Counted from the stretch's first letter, positions 23,221 through 30,257 are shown. The stretch: 32,001 nucleotides of DNA from an uncultured Bacteroidales bacterium (GCA_900318265.1 ONKA01000002.1:142818-174818); one strand, 5' to 3'. Made by a program: numbers and translations. Notes: generated by a model from the sequence alone, not told the origin.

Positions 23221-24600
23221 TTATTTCTTCTTCACATAATCGTTCATCTTCGCCTTTCCCCAAATCACCTCCATGATCTTGAGCGACTCCTGCACGTCCA
23301 TGTTGCCACGGGCTTCGAGGTTACGCTGGATGAAGACGCAGTCGGTCAGTTCGGCATTGTCGCAAACGATGTCTCGGGCCAAGGCATCACAGGTGGGTGC
23401 GCCACAGATGCCACAGTCGGTCTGAGGTAGACGGGCACGGTATTCGTCGATCTTCTTCATCTTCTCCAAGGCCACGGCGATGTTGTCGTCCAGGACGAGC
23501 ATGGAACGCGGATGGATATCGCCGACCTTCATGTGGCGCATCAAGTAGTTGCGCTCTTCCTCCAACTCGTGGTCTTTGGTCTGTTCGCCCTTACGCTCGC
23601 GGTCGGCGATTTTACGGGCGCGACCGAACACACGCTCGCAGATGAGGAAACGGTTGTCGCAGGTGAGGATGCCTCCGGGACAGCTCTGGTCGCAGGCGCG
23701 CAGCTCAAGGAAGTCAACGTCTTCAATCTCCTCGTTTTCCACTTTTTCTAGGAACTCGATGACATTGTGGATCTCATCAATGGAGTAGGAGTGATGGGCA
23801 TCAGAGAGACGACGCTCACCATTGGTCAATGATGTCAGCACGCCATCGGCTGAGAGCTGCGATACGGGAAGTTTCTGTTCCTTGTAGCCATGGCCTTGCT
23901 TCTTGATTTCGTGGTACACACGGTTGTAAAGCGAGTCCATGTTGATGACGCCGTCGACCAATGACTTCTCTTCGCCAACGGGGTTCTTCACGGCGGCGAT
24001 CTTGGCTGCACATGGCGTGATGTAGAAGATGCCGATTTGGTCGTCTTTTACTTCCAATTCCTCTTTGATCTTTCGGCGGATATACATAGCCGTTATGTCG
24101 AGCGGTGCGCGCAAGGGGATGAGGTTTTCGGTCAGGCCGGGGAACTTCACCTGGATGAGACGCACGATGGCCGGACAGAAGGTCGAGATGAGTGGCCTGA
24201 TGTCGGGATTCTCGGCGGCATATTTGTTTTTGGCTGCTGTGTAGATGGGTATGGAAGACTCGGTCTCCAACACATGGGTGAAGCCCAGATCCTTGAGGAT
24301 GCCGTAGATGCGCGACACGGTGATGTCGTTCGGGAACTGGCCCATAAAGACGGCAGGCACCAAGGCGACTCGGATGGGGAAGTTGAAGATGTTCTCGAAG
24401 TCGTCTTGCTCAATGTAGATGGAACGAGTGGGACACACCTTAAAGCAATTGCCGCAGTCGATACAACGATCGGGTATCAGGACGGCCTTGCCATCGCGCA
24501 CACGCAATGCCTCTGTTGGGCAGATCTTCATGCAACGCGAGCAGCCGATACAGGTGTCTTCGTCTATCTTTAAGGCGTGGAAGAACGGAGTCTTTTCCAT
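23221..24600 (-). CDS. Sensory-type [FeFe]-hydrogenase-like iron-sulfur protein
   Basis: This 459-residue protein starts with two 4Fe-4S ferredoxin motifs (C17-C20-C23-C27 and C46-C49-C52-C56). A hydrogenase large-subunit-like domain follows, with degenerate H-cluster motifs. L1 is STFCP (C142), L2 is TPCAAK (C197) and L3 is RACDQSCPGG (C303, C307), so all four cluster cysteines are kept. The proton-transfer cysteine of canonical TSCCP is Phe141. A C-terminal four-cysteine iron-sulfur domain (TDCGICGAPTC, C396, C399, C404, plus C413 or C421) completes it. This layout resembles sensory (HydS-like) rather than catalytic hydrogenases. It is the last gene of the regulator operon and lies near the structural hydrogenase genes. 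H2 or redox sensing is inferred. Confidence 0.85.
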   Translation of the reverse strand: MEKTPFFHALKIDEDTCIGCSRCMKICPTEALRVRDGKAVLIPDRCIDCGNCFKVCPTRSIYIEQDDFENIFNFPIRVALVPAVFMGQFPNDITVSRIYGILKDLGFTHVLETESSIPIYTAAKNKYAAENPDIRPLISTFCPAIVRLIQVKFPGLTENLIPLRAPLDITAMYIRRKIKEELEVKDDQIGIFYITPCAAKIAAVKNPVGEEKSLVDGVINMDSLYNRVYHEIKKQGHGYKEQKLPVSQLSADGVLTSLTNGERRLSDAHHSYSIDEIHNVIEFLEKVENEEIEDVDFLELRACDQSCPGGILTCDNRFLICERVFGRARKIADRERKGEQTKDHELEEERNYLMRHMKVGDIHPRSMLVLDDNIAVALEKMKKIDEYRARLPQTDCGICGAPTCDALARDIVCDNAELTDCVFIQRNLEARGNMDVQESLKIMEVIWGKAKMNDYVKKK

Positions 24601-24680
24601 AGTTTTCAGTTGTTAGTTGTTCAGTTGTTCAGTTAGGCATGTCATCCCAGCGAAGGCTTGTGGGAGAGCGGGGATCTATG
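24601..24680. repeat. Tandem TTGTTCAG run and GTCATCCC-type repeat
   Basis: The gap between the RsbW-like and hydrogenase-like genes holds tandem copies of GTTGTTCA (24608-24636). After it comes GTCATCCCAGCGAAGGC (24641-24657), with a partial complement GCGGGGATC (24668-24676), like the common dispersed repeats with that sequence. Confidence 0.5.
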
Positions 24681-24689
24681 CCGGCTTGT

Positions 24690-25103
24690 TCAGGTAAAAT
24701 TCACTTCCATCTCGACGGTGGTGCCAACGCCCACAGTGGAGGTCACATTCAATTTGTCGACATTCTTCTGGATGTTCGGCAGACCCATGCCTGCGCCGAA
24801 GCCCATGTTGCGCACCTCGGGCGAGGCGGTGGAGTTGCCTTCCTGCATGGCCCAGTCGATGTCGGGGATACCAGGACCGGTGTCAACCACCTTCAAGGTG
24901 ATTTTGTCGGGTTCGATGTCGGCGTAGATAGTGCCACCGTAGGCGTGAGCTATAGCGTTGACCTCGGCCTCGTATAAGGCGACGACCACCCGCTTGATGA
25001 TCTGTGGGCTGACGTTGAGCTGCTTCAAGGTCTTCTTGATGGAGCTCGATGCGGCTCCCGCGTTGACGAAGTCCGCTTCATATACTTGGTATTCTAAGTG
25101 CAT
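24690..25103 (-). CDS. RsbW-like anti-sigma-type HATPase (serine kinase family)
   Basis: This 137-residue single-domain GHKL ATPase has the N box ALYEAEVNAIAHAYGG (about 42-57), the G1 box VVDTGPGIPD and the G2 box GFGAGMGLPNI. It matches HATPase_c_2 proteins such as RsbW and SpoIIAB, which phosphorylate STAS-domain anti-anti-sigma factors on serine. No STAS protein or sigma factor is present in the window, so its partner may be one of its operon neighbours. The ATG at 25103 was chosen because the domain begins there; the open frame upstream overlaps the DRTGG gene. The spacing to that gene is 22 bases. Confidence 0.85.
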   Translation of the reverse strand: MHLEYQVYEADFVNAGAASSSIKKTLKQLNVSPQIIKRVVVALYEAEVNAIAHAYGGTIYADIEPDKITLKVVDTGPGIPDIDWAMQEGNSTASPEVRNMGFGAGMGLPNIQKNVDKLNVTSTVGVGTTVEMEVNFT

Positions 25104-25125
25104 GGCATGGTGTTTTGGTTTGACA

Positions 25126-25470
25126 TCAGAAAATGGGTAGCATACCCGCCTTGAAGAGCAGTCCGCAGGCCTTGAACATGGAGTAGTCACATTCCATGAC
25201 CACCATGCCTTCATCCTCGGCCTCTTCGATCATCTCCTCGGTGGCTTTCTTGCGCCTGACGAGGACGATGATGTCGAGGTTGCCCATCTCGCAGGTCCGG
25301 ATGGTCTGCATGTTGCTGAGACCCGTCAGGATGACGGGGTTGTAGTCGCCGAGGGTGAGCACGTCGCTCATCAGGTCGGAGGCGAAGGCGGTCTCGTGTT
25401 CTTCGTCCAAACGGACTTCGCCGCAACGCACCGTGGCGTTCAAAAGTTCAGATATTTCTCTGAGTTTCAT
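25126..25470 (-). CDS. DRTGG-domain protein (paralogue 2)
   Basis: This 114-residue protein resembles the DRTGG domain found beside CBS domains and in phosphotransacetylase-type proteins. It begins MKLREISELLNATVRCGE, has ASDLMSDVLTLGDYNPVILTGLSNMQTIRTCEMGNLD in the middle, and ends ECDYSMFKACGLLFKAGM. The SDLMSDVL motif and overall layout match the gene at 27000-27335, so the two are paralogues in one operon. DRTGG domains are thought to bind ligands or nucleotides; the ligand here is unknown. The start is the ATG at 25470, since the preceding frame lies in a repeat. Confidence 0.75.
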   Translation of the reverse strand: MKLREISELLNATVRCGEVRLDEEHETAFASDLMSDVLTLGDYNPVILTGLSNMQTIRTCEMGNLDIIVLVRRKKATEEMIEEAEDEGMVVMECDYSMFKACGLLFKAGMLPIF

Positions 25471-25485
25471 CTTGTTAATTATTAT

Positions 25486-25602
25486 GGGATTGCTTCGCAA
25501 GAAATCTTTCAAAATCCGTTTAAAATCTTAAATAATCAATTTCTATTTTGGAAGATTTTTCATTTCTATTTTTGATTGATTTCTTGGCCGAAGGCCAATC
25601 CC
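25486..25602. repeat. MITE-like 117-bp element with terminal inverted repeats
   Basis: The left end GGGATTGCTTCGCAAGAAAT (25486-25505) and the right end (25578-25602), read as reverse complement, share GGGATTG-CTTCG-CAAGAAATC with two 2-base differences in length. Each end can fold on itself, and the middle is A/T-rich with a direct repeat TTTCTATTTT. It fills the gap between the HATPase stop and the second DRTGG start. No transposase is inside, so any mobilisation would be in trans. Confidence 0.6.
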
Positions 25603-25603
25603 G

Positions 25604-26152
25604 TTAATCATTATAATGTATTTCTTCCAAATTCTCCTGAATCATCTCCTTCAGGTATTTCATGATGCTGACGTCGTTCATCGACATGCCGTCAAGGGCT
25701 TCCTTGATCTCGTCGGTATCGAAGACGAACTCGCCATCATCGGTGATGTGCTTGTAGATGAAATGGATGTCCTCGTGGGCAGCAAAGAGCATCACCAGCG
25801 AGCCGGCCAAGTCGCCCATAGGCGGACGGTCGAGATGGTCGTGCTGGAACCAGAAGTTGAGCACGGTGCCTTTGCCGACCTCGCTTTCAATATTCATGCC
25901 TCCTCCCGCGTTCTCGGTGTTCATCTTGATGAGGGGCAGTCCGAGTCCGACTTTACGCGTAGTGCGTGAGGTCGTCCAGGGATCGGTCACCTTGGCCAAA
26001 AACTCGGGCGTCATGCCCTTGCCGTTGTCCTTGATGGTGAAGGCGTATATGTTGTCTTTCAGGCTGTCACGAATGGTCAGCTCGACGAGGGTGGAGTTGG
26101 CCGCCGTCGAGTTTTCCATCAGGTCGTAAACGTGCATTGATAGTTCTTTCAT
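25604..26152 (-). CDS. HATPase-domain protein (sensor-kinase-like ATPase without a DHp domain)
   Basis: This 182-residue protein has a GHKL ATPase core: N box HVYDLMENSTAANS (7-20), G1 box IKDNGKGMT (40-48), G2-like TTRKVGLGLPLIK (64-76) and GKGT (93-96). There is no phosphoacceptor-histidine helix and no membrane segment, so it is a soluble ATP-binding module and not a full histidine kinase. The C-terminal 80 residues (HEDIHFIYKHITDDGEFVFDTDEIKEAL) are helical and not assigned. Its ATG overlaps the PHP stop by 4 bases, giving translational coupling. It may phosphorylate or bind another product of this operon. Confidence 0.82.
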   Translation of the reverse strand: MKELSMHVYDLMENSTAANSTLVELTIRDSLKDNIYAFTIKDNGKGMTPEFLAKVTDPWTTSRTTRKVGLGLPLIKMNTENAGGGMNIESEVGKGTVLNFWFQHDHLDRPPMGDLAGSLVMLFAAHEDIHFIYKHITDDGEFVFDTDEIKEALDGMSMNDVSIMKYLKEMIQENLEEIHYND

Positions 26153-26925
26153 CCGAATAAGAGTTGTAGTTTTTCTTTGGGTTCAGTGTCGATATAGCGT
26201 CCGTCCTCGCCGTGAAGCGTCTTGCGGAACTCGTCGAAGGTCTTGTCGTACATGTGAAGCACACAATGCACCTCGCCGATGATATGCAGGAAATGTGCGT
26301 CGCTGCTCTTGGTGAAGTTGAATTTCTTCAGGTAGGCATATTTCTTCAAAAAGTCGGGCTTGGTGACATGTTTCGAGATCTCCAAAGCATCGGCCTTGAG
26401 ATCGGGTGGAATGAAGCCCAACTGACTGATGAGGCTGCTCGCCGGCTTGTTGACATGTGCCGGGACAAACAGTCCACCGATTTCATGCACCACATCATAA
26501 AGTTGGTCCAAATCGGCATCCAATGCGCTCCACAGCAGCCATTCCTCTTCGCCCACCACTTCCTCGTTCTCGTCAACGATGAGTTGATAGCCGAACTTTT
26601 CCTCGTCAAGAGGAATGTGGGGGAGGTGAGCGTCGAGAAACTCCTGGAACTTGTCCAACTGCTCGTCGTTCTCGAAGTAGGCGAGGGCATGGGCTTCTTC
26701 CTGCGTGGTGATTTCGACGCCGCCGATGACGAGGATGCCGTTCTCGCGGCCGATCTTTTGCGTCACCTTCACCTGACGGGTGGTGTTGTGGTCGCAGATG
26801 GCGATGACATCCAAATGGAGCTTCTTGGCCTGCTCAACGATGGCTGAGGGACTCATATAGAGGTCGCCGCACGGCGAGAGCACCGTGTGCATGTGGAGGT
26901 CGGCTCTATATGATTGGAGTTCCAT
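26149..26925 (-). CDS. PHP-domain phosphoesterase
   Basis: This 258-residue protein has all the PHP metal-binding motifs. They are ADLHMHTVLSPCGD (H11, H13, D21), AICDHNT (D45, H46), GGVEITT (E71) with EEAHA (H79), VPAHVNKP (H157) and SSDAH (D209, H211). PHP enzymes hydrolyse phosphate esters such as histidinol phosphate, nucleotides or pAp, using two or three metal ions. In an operon with kinase-like ATPases it may remove a phosphate or destroy a nucleotide signal. The start at 26925 was chosen because residue 8 begins the first PHP strand. It overlaps the HATPase gene by 4 bases and is separated from the upstream DRTGG gene by a palindromic repeat. Confidence 0.85.
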   Translation of the reverse strand: MELQSYRADLHMHTVLSPCGDLYMSPSAIVEQAKKLHLDVIAICDHNTTRQVKVTQKIGRENGILVIGGVEITTQEEAHALAYFENDEQLDKFQEFLDAHLPHIPLDEEKFGYQLIVDENEEVVGEEEWLLWSALDADLDQLYDVVHEIGGLFVPAHVNKPASSLISQLGFIPPDLKADALEISKHVTKPDFLKKYAYLKKFNFTKSSDAHFLHIIGEVHCVLHMYDKTFDEFRKTLHGEDGRYIDTEPKEKLQLLFG

Positions 26926-26939
26926 AAAATATGGTCGGC

Positions 26940-26996
26940 GTTTCGACGGGCTCAACGACCTTAGCTTTTGCAGGTCCCTGAGCCTGTCGAAGGGCC
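26940..26996. repeat. PEPVEG palindromic repeat, intergenic copy
   Basis: TTCGACGGGCTCA (26942-26954) faces TGAGCCTGTCGAA (26979-26991), the same element as in murD2 with one mismatch in the arms. It fills the gap between the DRTGG stop and the PHP start and is not translated there. Confidence 0.75.
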
Positions 26997-26999
26997 GTT

Positions 27000-27335
27000 T
27001 TATTCGTGTAGCAAGTTATACACCAATCCAGCAATCTCATACGTCGGCAACGAGGTCTGCAGGATAGGCAGATCCTCGTCGTTGCTCTGCTCGATGGTCT
27101 CGTCGTTGGGGACGAGGTTCTTCACCAAGATGATGCAGGCCAGTTCCTTCAGCGAGGCCACGGCCATCACGTTTTTGTGGGTCTGCAGCGTGATCCAGAT
27201 GTTGCCTTCCATGGCATTGCCCATCACGTCGCTCAAAAGGTCACTGATGTAGCAGCCATCGATCTCTCTGTCAAGGCCGTTAGCGCCCGACAATACTTTG
27301 AGGTTGAGTTTCTCAACTAATTCCTGTACTTTCAT
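27000..27335 (-). CDS. DRTGG-domain protein (paralogue 1)
   Basis: This 111-residue cytoplasmic protein begins MKVQELVEKLNLKVLSG. It contains CYISDLLSDVMGNAMEGNIWITLQTHKNVMAVASLKELACIILV, which matches the DRTGG family pattern and the SDLLSDVM motif of the operon's second DRTGG gene. No catalytic residues are evident; the domain probably binds a small ligand. It is the first gene of the six-gene regulator operon and has a TAAATTTG promoter element 43 bases upstream. Confidence 0.8.
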   Translation of the reverse strand: MKVQELVEKLNLKVLSGANGLDREIDGCYISDLLSDVMGNAMEGNIWITLQTHKNVMAVASLKELACIILVKNLVPNDETIEQSNDEDLPILQTSLPTYEIAGLVYNLLHE

Positions 27336-27377
27336 TGTTTATCGTTTTTGATCTTTTGTTCTTTCAATAAAGGACTG

Positions 27378-27385
27378 CAAATTTA
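27378..27385 (-). promoter_or_regulatory. -7 promoter element for the hydrogenase-regulator operon
   Basis: The minus-strand sequence TAAATTTG, followed by CAG, is the same as the -7 element of the structural hydrogenase operon (30368-30375). Many A residues surround it; the -33 element is not clear. Confidence 0.65.
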
Positions 27386-27401
27386 GCAATTTATTTGTAC
27401 A

Positions 27402-27434
27402 TAAAGAAAAATCGCACTCCGAAAAGTGCGATTT
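27402..27434 (-). terminator. Rho-independent terminator of the subtilase gene
   Basis: AAATCGCACT (27409-27418) pairs with AGTGCGATTT (27425-27434) around a 6-base loop. On the minus strand, a T-rich run (TTTTTCTTT) follows, so it stops transcription before the DRTGG promoter. Confidence 0.82.
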
Positions 27435-27461
27435 ATTCCAAAACCTATTTGTCAGGCTGTA

Positions 27462-29702
27462 TTACGGCGTGACTTCAAGTTCGATGCCTACACTCCAATG
27501 AGACGGACTGATGTAACATTCACCATCCGGATGAATGAGGTCGTCAGTGTCTTTGCAGACAGGCGACAGGCGATAGCTGCCGTAAATGCCGATGTTGAGC
27601 ATGTTTTGGATGCTGTAGCTAATGCGTGTGAAGGCACCATATTCAAAGAGATTCATTATTTTGGCATTGTAATAGGTCGTGATCTTCTTTGAATAGTCGT
27701 TGTCTGAGATGTGCTGGCCAATATCATCGGTAATGTAGGTCTTGTCGGTGATGCGTACACGGCGTGTGATGTTGATGCCACCATAGCCACCGAGGTCCCA
27801 GTTGATGCCCCACAAGCGGATGGCGACGCGTTGCAACAATTCGCCTCGCAGTTGCATGTTTCTTAACATGACTTGATCATGGAAGGGGTGGATGTCGCTG
27901 TCCTTGTCGTTGCGCACGAAACGGTTCCAATCCAAACCGAGACCCATACCTATTTTATATGACTTGCCATACATCCAGCGGCGACCAAAGGCGAAATGAC
28001 GGCTGAAACCGTTCCATGTGGCATTGGGCAAGTTGTAGTCGTATTGGAAGTAGAGCGTATTCTGCCATCCTTCCTCTTTCACTTTTTTGAAGGTGCCGTT
28101 CTGGCTGTTTCTGTATTGGGTCAGCAGGTTGATGTCGCCACCGTTGCCCGAGATGGGGCAGGCGTCGTAGAAACCGTTGTAGCTGACATTGAGTTTCTTG
28201 CCTTGGCCTAAGTCCTTGTTATTCAGCTTGATGCCTGTTGAGTCGGGGTGCACCTTATAATAACCCAGCAACACGCCGTCAGTGCCTTCCACGTTGATGA
28301 AAACATCCTGGTTTTCAATGACCTTCGGGACGACAATCTTCACGCCGTCTTTTTCTTGCACGAGGTTGAAGGAACGCTCGGCGGGTTTCAGGTCACCAGT
28401 GAAATAGGCAGCTTGGGGCACGCCGTAGCCAAAGGCATAATCATAATAAGGATAGAGGTCGCAAGATTTCAGAATCTCAGCCTTCATCTGAAGGGCGGTT
28501 AAGTCACGCTTGGTCTGCCATGCGCAGGCGCAGAAACCCGCCGTCAGGGGACTGGCAAACGAAGTGCCAAAGGCTGAGGTGAAGCCACCGCTGGGGTCGG
28601 CTACATGGGCTTCGCCGAAGGCCACCACATCGGGTTTGCGTCGTTTGTCGGCCGTTGGTCCATAGGAACTGAAAGAAATGTGGCGATAATCCTTTAGGTT
28701 GGCATCGATGCCGCCCACGCAGATAACATTTTCGGCGTCGGCGGGGGTGATGATGGTCATCCAACGGCTGTCGTCGCCCTCGTTGCCGGCGGAGTTGCAG
28801 ATCAGAATGCCCTTCTCGACGGCTTTGTTAGCGGCTTTGGCCACGTAGGAATTGCCGTCCATATCTTTGGTCCAGTGACGATCCTTGCCATAACCCAACG
28901 AGCTGTTGATGATGTCGGCACCGTTCTTGTCGGCCCATTCGGCACCTTGTGCCCACCACACTTCTTCTTTAAAAGGTTCCGGGTCGATTTCGGTGCGCGC
29001 CAGGAGAAACTCGGCGCCTGTGGCCAGACCGAGCTTCTGACCTTCCTCATTGATGCCAGCGATGCAGCTCAACACCATGGTGCCGTGGGTGCTCCAGCCG
29101 TAGACGTCCTCCTTCTTGTTGGGGAAGTTGTAGGTCTTGATAATCTGATGGTTATCGCGAAGATGTTGGAAAGCGGGGTGGGTGTTCACCTTCGGGAAGC
29201 CACCATCCATGACGCAGATGCGCATGCCCTTGCCGTCGATGCCTTTGTCGATGAAATGCTGACCGCCGAAACGCTTGAGTTGGTCGGTGAGGATGTCTTT
29301 GTCGTTGTCTTCAATTTCCTTGAACCCAGTCTCGACGCTGGTCACCGTTCCGTTGGAAACGATTTCCTGCACGCGGGCCACGAAAGGCAGTTGGGCAATC
29401 AAAGCGGCATTGTCGTCGGTGGCTTCGATGCCAATAGCGTTGAGCCAGCGCGACTCACCGAAGACCTCGGTGGAGTAAGAGCCTACCGTGCCGACATAAC
29501 TGTCGTTCAGCGGGTAGTTGCTGATGTCGTAAAGGTCGGCGCCGCATTGCTGGTAGCGTTCAATGGCCTTGGCGTCAAAGTAGGAATAGGGGTCGAATTG
29601 GGTGTTGCTTTTGTCGGTGAAGAACACCCAGAAACACTTGTCTTGTGCCATAGCCACGCTGGAAATCAAGGCAAAAATGGCAATGAATAAATTTTTTCTC
29701 AT
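27462..29702 (-). CDS. Secreted S8 subtilisin-like protease with C-terminal beta-barrel-like domain
   Basis: This 746-residue protein has a signal peptide (MRKNLFIAIFALISSVAMAQ). The S8 catalytic triad is Asp166 (CVMDGGFP), His206 (STHGTMV) and Ser381 (GTSFASP), with the oxyanion Asn307 in SAGNEG. Residues about 20-140 form a prodomain-like region (FWVFFTDKSNTQFDPYSYFDAKAIERY) typical of Bacteroidota S8 proteins. Residues about 440-540 may be a beta-sandwich. The last 200 residues (from NTLYFQYDYNLP) are rich in alternating aromatic and polar strands (GLDWNRF, LWGINWDLGGYGGINI, GIYGSYRL, WSVGIELEVTP), like an outer-membrane barrel. This would give a surface-anchored protease. The start follows the promoter; an upstream in-frame ATG overlaps it. 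Confidence 0.85.
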   Translation of the reverse strand: MRKNLFIAIFALISSVAMAQDKCFWVFFTDKSNTQFDPYSYFDAKAIERYQQCGADLYDISNYPLNDSYVGTVGSYSTEVFGESRWLNAIGIEATDDNAALIAQLPFVARVQEIVSNGTVTSVETGFKEIEDNDKDILTDQLKRFGGQHFIDKGIDGKGMRICVMDGGFPKVNTHPAFQHLRDNHQIIKTYNFPNKKEDVYGWSTHGTMVLSCIAGINEEGQKLGLATGAEFLLARTEIDPEPFKEEVWWAQGAEWADKNGADIINSSLGYGKDRHWTKDMDGNSYVAKAANKAVEKGILICNSAGNEGDDSRWMTIITPADAENVICVGGIDANLKDYRHISFSSYGPTADKRRKPDVVAFGEAHVADPSGGFTSAFGTSFASPLTAGFCACAWQTKRDLTALQMKAEILKSCDLYPYYDYAFGYGVPQAAYFTGDLKPAERSFNLVQEKDGVKIVVPKVIENQDVFINVEGTDGVLLGYYKVHPDSTGIKLNNKDLGQGKKLNVSYNGFYDACPISGNGGDINLLTQYRNSQNGTFKKVKEEGWQNTLYFQYDYNLPNATWNGFSRHFAFGRRWMYGKSYKIGMGLGLDWNRFVRNDKDSDIHPFHDQVMLRNMQLRGELLQRVAIRLWGINWDLGGYGGINITRRVRITDKTYITDDIGQHISDNDYSKKITTYYNAKIMNLFEYGAFTRISYSIQNMLNIGIYGSYRLSPVCKDTDDLIHPDGECYISPSHWSVGIELEVTP

Positions 29703-29720
29703 AAAAATTGAAATTTGGTG

Positions 29721-29728
29721 CAAAGGTA
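29721..29728 (-). promoter_or_regulatory. -7 promoter element for the subtilase gene
   Basis: The minus-strand sequence TACCTTTG, followed by CACC, lies 18 bases before the ATG at 29702. It excludes the in-frame ATG at 29723 as the start. Confidence 0.65.
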
Positions 29729-29741
29729 TGGTTTTATTTTC

Positions 29742-29749
29742 TACTTTTG
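29742..29749 (+). promoter_or_regulatory. -7 promoter element for the TerB-like gene
   Basis: TACTTTTG followed by TGCC, 28 bases before the ATG at 29778. It diverges from the subtilase promoter with 13 bases between the two boxes. Confidence 0.6.
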
Positions 29750-29777
29750 TGCCATAATCGGATAAAACTATACAACT

Positions 29778-30113
29778 ATGGAAAACCTTACCAAAGAAAA
29801 GTTTGAGATTTTCATGATGCTTTGCGCGTCGGGCATCGATGGCAACATTTCCATGAAAGAGTTGGAACGCATCTGCATGCAGTTCGACGAAAAAATTTAT
29901 AACGAGGTCTTCGAGTCTTGGAAGTCAATGTCCAGCCCGGCATGGCTGAGTTTCTTCAAGGAGCATAAGGACGAGTTTTTGAAAACCCAAGAGGACAAGG
30001 TGGCTTTTATGGCCGACATCAACGACATCGTCGCTGCCGAGGAAGGCGAGGTCAACCTCAAAGAGCAGAACTTCATGAAGGTGCTCGAAATGCTGATCAA
30101 CGACGAGCTTTAA
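29778..30113 (+). CDS. Small acidic TerB-like helical protein
   Basis: This 111-residue protein is acidic and apparently all-helical. SGIDGNISMKELERI (18-32) and ADINDIVAAEEGEVNLKEQNFMKVLEML (about 80-107) resemble the repeated acidic-glycine motifs of TerB-fold proteins, in which aspartates may bind metal. The family assignment is by pattern only. It lies alone between the subtilase and the hydrogenase operon and has its own promoter. Its function is unknown; no tellurite-resistance partners are present. Confidence 0.65.
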   Translation: MENLTKEKFEIFMMLCASGIDGNISMKELERICMQFDEKIYNEVFESWKSMSSPAWLSFFKEHKDEFLKTQEDKVAFMADINDIVAAEEGEVNLKEQNFMKVLEMLINDEL

Positions 30114-30135
30114 TAGTTTCGTCAGTTTGTTGCAT

Positions 30136-30208
30136 TGGCTTTAAAAAGCATGTCATTTCAACGCTTGTTTATGAAGCTGTTGAATGTAAATCATGCTTTT
30201 TAAAGCCA
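30136..30208. repeat. Long hairpin-forming inverted repeat
   Basis: TGGCTTTAAAAAGCATG (30136-30152) is exactly complementary to 30192-30208 (17 bp). Inside, TTCAAC/GTTGAA and GCTT/AAGC pair further, giving a 73-base near-continuous hairpin. No T run follows. The rest of the 30114-30457 gap is A/T-rich and holds an operator-like inverted repeat and the hydrogenase promoter. Confidence 0.75.
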
Positions 30209-30236
30209 TTGTTATTTGCAAAAACTCCAGTTTTCT

Positions 30237-30257
30237 AAATTAGAACGATTCTAATTT
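30237..30257. promoter_or_regulatory. Operator-like inverted repeat upstream of the hydrogenase operon
   Basis: AAATTAGAA and TTCTAATTT flank the 3 bases CGA, a 9-bp perfect inverted repeat. The core TTAGAACGATTCTAA is close to the 7-1-7 pattern of PerR/Fur boxes. It lies about 110 bases upstream of the hydrogenase -7 element, far for simple repression. The regulator is unknown. Confidence 0.4.

Noticed and set aside
25567-25574. TATTTTTG on the plus strand inside the MITE-like element
   Set aside because: It matches the -7 consensus but faces into the antisense of the HATPase gene with no gene downstream. It is probably a chance match in A/T-rich DNA.
30136-30208. Hairpin after the TerB-like gene as a rho-independent terminator
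   Set aside because: The stem is A/T-rich at its centre and no T tract follows on either strand.
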